The translations under genes and the position numbers were made by a program. The notes below the pieces were generated by a model. That model had not been told where the DNA came from. It saw only the letters and a list, made by a program, of their open reading frames with translations, and did not search any database. From a virus: DNA of 29,010 bases. The DNA lies in the IMG/VR virus record IMGVR_UViG_3300031622_000012, positions 1-29,010 of that record. One strand, given 5' to 3'. Positions 1-6,563 of this stretch are shown in pieces; within the stretch, counting starts at the first letter, position 1; each line of letters starts with the position of its first letter.

Positions 1-2
1 CC

Positions 3-1469
3 CAATTAGACACTAAGATTTCTACTACTGACTCTAACAGTGGAGATGCTGCTGTAGAAGCTAGAAGAGCTGCTAACGTAACTTTACAAGATACAGCTAC
101 AACGGCTGTAGAAGCTAGACGTACTGCTAACATAGCTGGAGCTGTTTCTACTATTACTACTGGTAACTTAACAGCGTCAAAAGCTCTAGTATCAGACGGA
201 TCAGGTAAAGTAGCTGCTTCTAGCGTTACTAGCACTGTTCTAGGATACTTAGATGCTACTAGCTCTGTTCAAACTCAACTAAATACTAAGATTTCTACTA
301 CAGATGCTAATGCTATAGAAACTAGAAGAGCAGCTAACGTAACCTTACAAGATACAGCTACTGCTGCTGTAGAGACTAGAAGAGCTGCTAACGTAACTTT
401 ACAAGATACAGCTGCTACTGCTGTAGAAGCTAGAAGAGCTGCTAATATAGCAGGTGCTATATCTACAGTCACAACCAGTAACTTAGGAACTGCTAAAGCT
501 TTAGTATCCGATAGTTCTGGTAAAATAGCTGTTTCTAGCGTTACTACTACTACTTTAGGGTACTTAGATGCTACTAGCTCTATTCAGACCCAAATAGATG
601 CAAAAGCTCCTTTAGCTTCTCCTACTTTCTCAGGACTAGTAACTGCTGGACATGACTTAGTAATTACAGGTAACTTAACAGTTAATGGTTTGACTACTAC
701 TATTAACTCAACTAATAAAGTAATACAAGATAGATTTATAATGCTTGCTAATGCTGTTACAGGTACCCCCAGCAGCGATGTAGGTATATTCTTAAATCGA
801 GGTACTTCAGGTAATGCTGCTATATACTATGATGAATCTACTAAGTCTTTTACTCTGTCAGAGACTAGAGACCCTGAAAGTAACACAGTTATTGCTCCTA
901 CAGGGGCTGCTAACTTAGTTGTAGGAGCCTTTAGTGCTTCTACTATATCTTATAACGGTGCCGATTTAAATACCGCTATAACAGCTAACGTAAGCACTTT
1001 AACTACTGAAGCTACTGCTATAGAAGCTAGACGAGCTGCTAACATTGCTGGAGCAGTATCTACTATTACTACTGGTAACTTAACAGCGTCAAAAGCTCTA
1101 GTATCAGATGGGTCAGGTAAAGTAGCTGCTTCTAGCGTTACTAGTACTGTTTTAGGTTACTTAGATGCAACTAGCTCTGTTCAGACCCAACTAAATACTA
1201 AGATTTCTACTACTGACTCTAACAGTGGAGATGCTGCTGTAGAAGCTAGAAGAGCTGCTAACATAGCTGGAGCTGTTTCCACTATTACTACTGGTAATCT
1301 AGCAACGTCAAGAGCTATAGTATCAGACGGTTCTGGCAAAGTAGCTGTATCTGATGTTACTGCTACAGAGGTAGGTTACTTAGATGGTGTGTCTAGTGCT
1401 ATACAAACTCAACTAAATGCTAAGCAAGCCAGCCTAGCAGGAGCTACCTTAGATTTAGGTACACTATGA
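3..1469 (+). CDS. Tail fibre / adhesin protein, 5'-truncated, internally repetitive
   Basis: The frame is open from the first complete codon (position 3) to TGA at 1467-1469, about 488 codons; the true start lies before the window. A TTG at 690 is only an internal codon. Seen directly: four copies of a roughly 55-residue module of the type IAGAVSTITTGNL...SGKVA...GYLD...QTQLN at about 132-300, 447-610, 1044-1212 and 1266-1430, linked by short helical repeats (EARRAANVTLQDT). The module ending VTATEVGYLDGVSSAIQTQL is a familiar motif of phage tail fibres, and ITGNLTVNGLTTTINSTN (about 669-722) is a motif widespread in marine phage structural proteins. Alternating beta modules and heptad-like linkers suggest a trimeric fibre shaft; this is inference. 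It is followed by two further adhesin-like genes. Receptor-binding function is likely but the receptor is unknown. Confidence 0.82.
   Translation, partial: QLDTKISTTDSNSGDAAVEARRAANVTLQDTATTAVEARRTANIAGAVSTITTGNLTASKALVSDGSGKVAASSVTSTVLGYLDATSSVQTQLNTKISTTDANAIETRRAANVTLQDTATAAVETRRAANVTLQDTAATAVEARRAANIAGAISTVTTSNLGTAKALVSDSSGKIAVSSVTTTTLGYLDATSSIQTQIDAKAPLASPTFSGLVTAGHDLVITGNLTVNGLTTTINSTNKVIQDRFIMLANAVTGTPSSDVGIFLNRGTSGNAAIYYDESTKSFTLSETRDPESNTVIAPTGAANLVVGAFSASTISYNGADLNTAITANVSTLTTEATAIEARRAANIAGAVSTITTGNLTASKALVSDGSGKVAASSVTSTVLGYLDATSSVQTQLNTKISTTDSNSGDAAVEARRAANIAGAVSTITTGNLATSRAIVSDGSGKVAVSDVTATEVGYLDGVSSAIQTQLNAKQASLAGATLDLGTL
123..302 (+). repeat. Direct repeat in tail fibre gene, copy A
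   Basis: This segment recurs at 1035-1214 with an exact offset of 912 bases (304 codons). Over about 150 bases the two copies differ at a handful of sites, nearly all third-codon positions. Two more diverged copies lie at about 447-610 and 1266-1430. Confidence 0.8.
1035..1214 (+). repeat. Direct repeat in tail fibre gene, copy B
   Basis: Near-identical to 123-302; the encoded peptide is the same through the module while bases differ mainly at synonymous positions. The flanking block from about 1197 to 1265 also repeats the sequence at the very start of the window (about 11-86). Confidence 0.8.
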
Positions 1470-1513
1470 TAAATACATTGACTAAGTAATTTTAATATGG
1501 TATAAGGGATGAT

Positions 1514-1684
1514 ATGACACAAAAAGTTTCAACATACATGGGTGGTCTTGGTTTAGATGCAACTGCTAAATTAGAAATACAAGCTAACGCTACTGTTACT
1601 GTTGGTAATGGTACTAGCACAGGTAATGTAATAGTTGGTGGTAATATGGTAGTAGGTGGTACTTTCGACCTTGGATCATTCTAA
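1514..1684 (+). CDS. 56-residue small fibre-like protein
   Basis: ATG at 1514 is preceded by AAGGGATGAT, a usable ribosome-binding site, and the frame ends at TAA 1682-1684. The product starts MTQKVSTYMGGLGLDATAKL and contains GNVIVGGNMVVGGTFDLGSF. That C-terminus resembles both the end of the preceding fibre (ATLDLGTL) and its GNLTVNG motif, so it looks like one isolated fibre module. It sits 44 bases after the fibre gene and 26 bases before the collar gene, in the same orientation. It could be a fibre tip or cap, a fibre chaperone, or a relic of a longer fibre gene. No signal peptide or membrane segment is visible. Function unknown. Confidence 0.7.
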   Translation: MTQKVSTYMGGLGLDATAKLEIQANATVTVGNGTSTGNVIVGGNMVVGGTFDLGSF

Positions 1685-1710
1685 ACTAATAAATTTTTAA
1701 GGAGTAACTA

Positions 1711-2751
1711 ATGGCTACACAGCTACAATTCAGAAGAGGCACAACAGCCCAAAATAACTCATTTACAGGTGCTGATGGTGAGGTATCTATAGACAAGGGC
1801 TCTAAAGGCCTAAGAATTCATGATGGCGCCACTGCTGGAGGTTACGAAGTAGTACCTGCTGGCACTATAGTTGCTTATGGGGGCGCTTCTGCCCCTATTG
1901 GTTGGCTACTATGCGATGCTGCTGCTGTTAGTAGGACAACTTACGCAAGATTATTTGCAATTGTAGGTACTGCTTTTGGAGTAGGTGATGGATCTAGTAC
2001 TTTTAACACTCCTAATTTAGCAGATAGACTTCCTCTCGGTAAAGGTTCTAATAATGGTACTGTAGGTGCTACAGGCAGCGCTGCTGCTGCTAGTGGTGTA
2101 CTTACTTCTGCCGCTATATCGGGAGTTCAAACTGGCGCTTCTAACACAGGTACGGGTACTAGTGGTACGGGTACAACTGGTACAGCTAACACAGGTACCG
2201 GTAACACAGGCACTGGTACTAGCGGTAATTCTACTGCTACTATAGCAGCATCTACTTATAATACAGGTACGGGTACAACGGGTACAGGTAACACAGGTAC
2301 GGGTACTAGTGGTACAGCTACTACTGGAGCAGGTAATACAGGTACAGGCACTACTGCTGCGGCTACTCAAGCTCTTAATGTAGGAACGGGTAACGTTGCT
2401 GCATCTGCTAAAGACTCCTCTTTAACTGCTGTAGTTACTTCTGTAAACACTGCTGCACACTCACACTCTATTCCCGCCTTGTCTGTCGCAGGTCTATCTG
2501 TTCCAGGATTATCTGTTCCAGCCTTATCTGTTCCAGGATTATCTATTCCAGCACTAACCATTCCTACTATGACTACGGGTAATCATACGCACTCTGTTCC
2601 AGCACTAGCTGTTCCAGCACTATCTGTACCGGGGCTATCTGTACCGGGACTAACAGTACCCGCACTAACAGTACCAGCACTAACAGTAGCTAATCATACT
2701 GCAGCTACTGCGTTGCCTTTTGAAATTACTAACTTTATAATTAAGATTTAA
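1711..2751 (+). CDS. Tail collar-domain fibre/adhesin protein
   Basis: ATG at 1711 follows TAAGGAGTAACTA, a good ribosome-binding site. The N-terminus (about 1-45: QLQFRRGTTAQN...GEVSIDKGSKGLRIHDG) resembles the N-terminal domain of major tropism determinant (Mtd) type proteins. Residues about 50-110 (PAGTIVAYGGASAPIGWLLC...FNTPNLADRLPLG) are a phage tail collar domain (Pfam PF07484 type). Then come a Gly/Thr low-complexity tract (about 140-225), and two blocks of a five-residue repeat (LSVPG/LSVPA) each preceded by an HxH motif (HSHS, HTHS). The C-terminus (ALPFEITNFIIKI) has the usual ending of collar proteins. HxH pairs bind metal in the T4 gp12 short fibre, so a trimeric metal-pinned tip is plausible. 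Likely host-surface binding; confidence in the collar family is high. Confidence 0.88.
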   Translation: MATQLQFRRGTTAQNNSFTGADGEVSIDKGSKGLRIHDGATAGGYEVVPAGTIVAYGGASAPIGWLLCDAAAVSRTTYARLFAIVGTAFGVGDGSSTFNTPNLADRLPLGKGSNNGTVGATGSAAAASGVLTSAAISGVQTGASNTGTGTSGTGTTGTANTGTGNTGTGTSGNSTATIAASTYNTGTGTTGTGNTGTGTSGTATTGAGNTGTGTTAAATQALNVGTGNVAASAKDSSLTAVVTSVNTAAHSHSIPALSVAGLSVPGLSVPALSVPGLSIPALTIPTMTTGNHTHSVPALAVPALSVPGLSVPGLTVPALTVPALTVANHTAATALPFEITNFIIKI

Positions 2752-2753
2752 TT

Positions 2754-3056
2754 ATGGTAGAAGAACGAGAGCTAGACCAAGTTAGAAGCGAACTTGATAA
2801 ACTACATGAGAGAAGTACTAGGAACGGTACAGAAATATCTGCTCATGAAGCTGTTTGTGAAGAACGGTATAAACATATATCAAAAAGTTTAGATGACATG
2901 AACAAACAAATGGATGAGCTACACGCTTGCGTGTCTAGTTTACGTAGCTTAGCTACACAAGGGCGAACCTCTATTAAAACATTACTATGGTTAGGAGGAG
3001 CAGTAGCTGCTATAAGTGGTTACTTCTTAATGATTTCTGATTACTTTATAAAATGA
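2754..3056 (+). CDS. Coiled-coil single-span membrane protein, holin/XhlA-like
   Basis: The 100-residue product has an N-terminal heptad-rich charged region (about 1-68), then one hydrophobic span near residues 77-94 (LLWLGGAVAAISGYFLMI) and a short lysine-ended tail. This layout matches the haemolysin XhlA-type family found next to holins and endolysins, and small single-span holins. No signal peptide is present. It starts two bases after the collar gene stop and its TGA overlaps the terminase ATG (ATGA). No endolysin gene is adjacent, so lysis function rests on architecture only. An alternative is a Rz-like or structural membrane protein. Cysteines at about 35 and 59 are the only ones. Confidence 0.6.
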   Translation: MVEERELDQVRSELDKLHERSTRNGTEISAHEAVCEERYKHISKSLDDMNKQMDELHACVSSLRSLATQGRTSIKTLLWLGGAVAAISGYFLMISDYFIK

Positions 3057-4297
3057 GTTTTTTCAGGCTTCCTATAGATAAGCTACTATCTAAGCTACCC
3101 GTACCTACAGAATTTAACGAATCTCAGCAAGCTATGATAGACGGGCTTAATGAGAATCGTTTTTTTGTTCATATAGCTGGGCGACGTACTGGAAAATCTT
3201 ATGGTGCAGCTATATTAGCTTTCGCTAAATTACTTGAGCCAGGACAGCAAGTAATGGTAGTAGCTCCAAACTTCTCACTATCTTCTATTATTTGGGACTA
3301 TGTAACTGACCTAATTAAACAGATGGAACTTGAAGTAGATAAGTTTAATCAAAAAGATAAAGTAGTAAAGCTAGTTAATGGCTCTATATTTAGACTTTTA
3401 TCTGCTAATAATAGAGACTCTTTAGTTGGGCGCGCTGCTAACCTACTTATAGTAGATGAAGCTGCTATTATACCTAACGATGAGTACTTTACTAGAGATT
3501 TACGTCCTGCACTATCCACCTTTAAAGATTCTAGATGCTTATGGATCTCCACCCCACGAGGCAAGGCTAACTATTTATATAGTTATTTCTTACGAGGAGA
3601 AGATGCTGAGTTTGATGAGTGGGGTTCTGCTAAATTTACTTGGAGAGCTAATCCTATGCTATCTTCAAAAGATGTTGATGAAGCTAAAAGATCCATGACT
3701 AGAGCTTTGTACATGCAAGAATACGAATGTGAATGGACTACTACTGAATCCCAGATATTTGATGCTATAGATGAAGATAAACACCTAATAGACTGTGAAG
3801 AGCTTGTTTTTTCAGAGGTTATAGCAGGGCTAGACGTAGGCTATCGAGATGAGAATGTATTTGTAGTTATAGGCGTTTCTAGAGATGATAAATACTATAT
3901 ATTAGATGAATATATATCTAAAGAGTCTACTACTTCAGAATTAGCTAGTGTTATACGTGATAAAGTAGATCAATGGGCTATAGAAAGTATTTATATAGAC
4001 TCAGCCGCACAACAAGTAAAAGCTGACTTTGCTTACGATTATGATATTTACTGTGAGAACGCAATTAAATCAGTAAACGACGGTATAAGTTTTGTACAAT
4101 CTTTAGTAGAGAATGATAATTTGTATTTTGATATAGAGGGCGCTACTCATACTTTTTCTGCTATAGCTGCTTACTCTTGGAACCCTAATACTGATATACC
4201 TAAACCAGTACATAACTGGGCGTCTCATCCTTGTGACGCAGTTAGGTATGCTTTATATACTCATCACAAGACTAACGGTATTTCTATCTATGCTTAG
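3053..4297 (+). CDS. terL: Terminase large subunit (DNA-packaging ATPase/nuclease)
   Basis: This is the motor protein that drives DNA into the prohead at the portal and cuts the concatemer. Residues 43-49 (GRRTGKS) are the Walker A loop, 131-138 (LLIVDEAA) carry Walker B with catalytic Glu136, and STP at 166-168 is the coupling motif. The C-terminal RNase H-like nuclease shows GLDVGY (Asp261), YIDSAA (Asp316) and HPCDAVRYAL (Asp394 region), the expected acidic triad. The 414-residue length is normal for a compact TerL. The ATG overlaps the preceding stop (ATGA), suggesting coupling, and no strong Shine-Dalgarno is visible. No small terminase is recognisable upstream; it must lie outside the window or be highly diverged. 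Confidence 0.96.
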   Translation: MSFFRLPIDKLLSKLPVPTEFNESQQAMIDGLNENRFFVHIAGRRTGKSYGAAILAFAKLLEPGQQVMVVAPNFSLSSIIWDYVTDLIKQMELEVDKFNQKDKVVKLVNGSIFRLLSANNRDSLVGRAANLLIVDEAAIIPNDEYFTRDLRPALSTFKDSRCLWISTPRGKANYLYSYFLRGEDAEFDEWGSAKFTWRANPMLSSKDVDEAKRSMTRALYMQEYECEWTTTESQIFDAIDEDKHLIDCEELVFSEVIAGLDVGYRDENVFVVIGVSRDDKYYILDEYISKESTTSELASVIRDKVDQWAIESIYIDSAAQQVKADFAYDYDIYCENAIKSVNDGISFVQSLVENDNLYFDIEGATHTFSAIAAYSWNPNTDIPKPVHNWASHPCDAVRYALYTHHKTNGISIYA

Positions 4298-4952
4298 GAT
4301 TATGGTACTTAATTATAAAAGACCTGACAATGTTAACAAGATTATAGCTGCTTATAAAGATAAATTTCCTATAACTGTTATAAATAACAATCCTTCTAAC
4401 CCTTTTCCCGTAATGGGAGGTACTATAGATGTTATAAATAATGATACTAATTATAAATGTATGGAAAGATGGATACGCTGTTATGAGTATAATGAACCTT
4501 ATAAACTAGTATTAGATGATGATTTATTACCTTCTATAGATACTATTAAAACTATGTATAAAAAAAATAAACCTATGATAGGAGTTTACGGTAAGTCAGG
4601 GGTATCTTCTTCTAATTCATACTCTGATTTAAATGATCACTGGTGTACGGATTCTATTGTAGATTTTTTAGTAGGATCAGTAGTACTTATTAAACAAGCA
4701 GCTCTTGATCTAGTAAAAAAAGACCTACTAGCTATAGGCTATCCTGAGCGTGGAGATGATATTATTGTTAGCTATCTGGTTAAGAATAAGTGTAAGATAA
4801 ATAATCTAAGTACAGTATCTGGAAAAGTTTTGAACTTACCAGAAGGTGACGTAGGTTTAAATAAAGACCCCTCTCATTTTATAAAGAGATGGAATGTTTT
4901 GCAAAACTTTAAAAATATAGGTTGGACAGATTCCAAAAATGCATTATCATGA
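4290..4952 (+). CDS. GT-A-like glycosyltransferase
   Basis: The likely start is ATG 4290 (eight-base overlap with terL) or ATG 4302; an open frame reaches back to 4233 but would bury 65 bases in terL. The 220-residue protein begins MLRIMVLNYKRPDN, the classic beta-strand and nucleotide-sugar entry of GT-A enzymes. DDD at residues 76-78 in KLVLDDDLLP is the metal/nucleotide-sugar DxD motif, and ERGDDIIVSYL (about 153-163) matches the second acidic motif common in GT-A folds. No membrane span is evident, so it should be cytoplasmic. It lies between terminase and portal, an unusual place, next to an HNH gene. The acceptor could be a virion protein, DNA or host glycan; sequence does not say which. 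Confidence 0.75.
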   Translation: MLRIMVLNYKRPDNVNKIIAAYKDKFPITVINNNPSNPFPVMGGTIDVINNDTNYKCMERWIRCYEYNEPYKLVLDDDLLPSIDTIKTMYKKNKPMIGVYGKSGVSSSNSYSDLNDHWCTDSIVDFLVGSVVLIKQAALDLVKKDLLAIGYPERGDDIIVSYLVKNKCKINNLSTVSGKVLNLPEGDVGLNKDPSHFIKRWNVLQNFKNIGWTDSKNALS

Positions 4953-5326
4953 ATAAACTAAAAAGATTTCCTGTAAAATATATAAGAGATTATATAAAAA
5001 AAGATTATAAACTACGTGATGAATGTTATATATGTAAGGCTACTGACAATTTAGAGCTACACCATTTATATAGTGTAAGTCAATTATTTGAAAAGTGGTG
5101 TACTAATAATAACGTAAGACATATAGATGATGTAGATGTTATTAAAGAACTACGAGTTATTTTTGCAGAAGATTGTAAGAGTGACCTAGGACATGACAAC
5201 TTATTTACTTTATGCGGTAAGCATCATAAACAGTTACATAACTTATATGGACAGAAATATTCTAATCACCTAGTACCTAAGATAAAGACTTGGTTAGACA
5301 TTCAGAAGGCGAAACATGGCAATTAA
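4949..5326 (+). CDS. HNH endonuclease
   Basis: ATG 4949 overlaps the previous stop as ATGA and is preferred over an upstream in-frame TTG at 4922. The 125-residue protein has a zinc-binding CYIC (26-29) followed by LELHHL (His38/39), then HDNLFTLCGKHHKQLH (about 82-97) with Asn84, Cys89 and His92/93/97. This is the beta-beta-alpha-metal HNH fold with structural Cys pairs. HNH proteins beside terminase genes assist packaging-linked cleavage in several cos-type HK97-like phages, which is established for that group; a free-standing homing endonuclease is the alternative. The basic N-terminus (KRFPVKYIRDYIKKDYK) suits DNA contact. Its end overlaps the portal gene by 11 bases. Confidence 0.88.
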   Translation: MNKLKRFPVKYIRDYIKKDYKLRDECYICKATDNLELHHLYSVSQLFEKWCTNNNVRHIDDVDVIKELRVIFAEDCKSDLGHDNLFTLCGKHHKQLHNLYGQKYSNHLVPKIKTWLDIQKAKHGN

Positions 5327-6563
5327 AGAAACACCTCAATGGAGACAATGGTTATCAGAAAAACTTAATCCTGCTCAGGCGTCTATAGCGTCTTTAGAGC
5401 CTTTTGCTAGTCCTGATAATATTGTAGAATACGAACAAGCTTATAGAGAAATTGAAATAGTTCATAGAGCTATAGACCTTGTTGTAAATGCTTGTGCAGA
5501 GATTCCTTTTATAGTTGAGGGTACAGGCCCTGCAAAAAAAGTAAATAAAATACTTAACCTAAAACCTAATCCTTTTGAGGATAGAGTACGCTTATTTAGA
5601 AGAGCATTTTTAGATTTTATGCTAGATGGTAATGCTTTCTTTTATTATGATGGTAATGATCTATATGTACTTCCTGCAAATGATGTAGAAGTAGTACCAG
5701 ATCCTAAAACTTTTGTATCACACTACAACTACTTAGTATCTAATCAACGTAGCTCAGATTTATTTGGATACGGTAAACATACTCGTAAGTCTGATGCAAT
5801 TAGGTTTGAAGCTCATGAGATAATTCATATTATGGCTGAGAATGATGAGTCTATATTTAGAGGAGTATCTAAGATTAAGTCTATTATTAGATTAATTGAG
5901 CTGTACTACTATATGATTAACTTTCAAAGACAGTTTTTTAAAAATAATGCTGTTCCAGGATTTGTTCTTACTACTGATAACATACTTTCTAAAAGAGTTA
6001 AAGAGCGCTTGCTAGAAGCTTGGAGATCTACTTATACAACTATATTTGATGGTGCTAGAAATCCCGCTATACTTGATGGTGGTTTAAAAATTGATAAGTT
6101 TTCCACCGTTAACTTCGATCAACTAGACTTTGAAGATTCTATTGAACGTATACAGCAAGATATGTCTAAAGCATTAGGTGTTCCTTATGTATTACTAAAA
6201 TCTGGTAATAACGCAAATATTGACGCTAACCAAAAATTATTTTATTTACATACTATCCTACCTATGCTAAGTCAGTTTTGTAGTGCTTTTTCTCACTTCT
6301 TTAACTCTGGAGTTGACATCCGACCAGACAAGTTATCAGTGCCCGCACTTCAGCCTGATAACAGAACTCAGGCTTTGTACTACTCTACTCTGGTAAATAC
6401 AGGAATCATAACCCCGAATGAGGCTCGTGAAGGATTAAGATTTGCAAAACTTGAAGGAAATGATAATATAAGAGTACCACAAAACATAACGGGTAGTGCT
6501 ACTGATGCGTCCCAAGGTGGTAGACCAGTAGATGATACTACTAGTGATCAAGGAAGTGATTAA
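5316..6563 (+). CDS. Portal protein, HK97 family
   Basis: The dodecameric portal forms the unique vertex through which DNA enters and leaves and to which terminase and neck bind. The 415-residue protein has the family signatures: REIEIVHRAIDLVVNACAEI near 46-65, a FRRAFLDFMLDGNAFFYY stem region near 94-111, VPGFVLTTDN, and the late DFEDSIERIQQDMSKALGVP helix followed by FYLHTILPML. Matches Phage_portal (PF04860) architecture. ATG 5316 has AGAAGG six bases upstream and overlaps the HNH gene by 11 bases. The C-terminus is a disordered Gly/Asp/Ser tail (PVDDTTSDQGSD). The stop overlaps the next ATG by one base (TAATG). Confidence 0.95.
   Translation: MAIKETPQWRQWLSEKLNPAQASIASLEPFASPDNIVEYEQAYREIEIVHRAIDLVVNACAEIPFIVEGTGPAKKVNKILNLKPNPFEDRVRLFRRAFLDFMLDGNAFFYYDGNDLYVLPANDVEVVPDPKTFVSHYNYLVSNQRSSDLFGYGKHTRKSDAIRFEAHEIIHIMAENDESIFRGVSKIKSIIRLIELYYYMINFQRQFFKNNAVPGFVLTTDNILSKRVKERLLEAWRSTYTTIFDGARNPAILDGGLKIDKFSTVNFDQLDFEDSIERIQQDMSKALGVPYVLLKSGNNANIDANQKLFYLHTILPMLSQFCSAFSHFFNSGVDIRPDKLSVPALQPDNRTQALYYSTLVNTGIITPNEAREGLRFAKLEGNDNIRVPQNITGSATDASQGGRPVDDTTSDQGSD

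Noticed and set aside
11-1430. Regularly spaced repeats resembling a CRISPR array
   Set aside because: Repeats are long, in frame, of unequal spacing and translate to a fibre protein; not a CRISPR.
1465-1476. GATAAATA resembling a T4-type late promoter after the fibre gene
   Set aside because: One mismatch in an AT-rich region, no matching elements at other gene starts; chance match is likely.
2017-2561. Open frames on the minus strand opposite the collar gene
   Set aside because: They arise from low-complexity Gly/Thr and Pro repeats on the plus strand; compositions (Ser/Thr/Cys-rich) are not protein-like and no ribosome-binding site is seen.
3456-3698. 80-codon plus-strand frame inside terL
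   Set aside because: Out-of-frame shadow of the terminase core (Walker B region), with no recognisable features.
4233-4289. Extended start for the glycosyltransferase inside terL
   Set aside because: The extra residues lie in the terL coding end, and the domain starts naturally at MLRIMVLNYKRP from 4290 or 4302.
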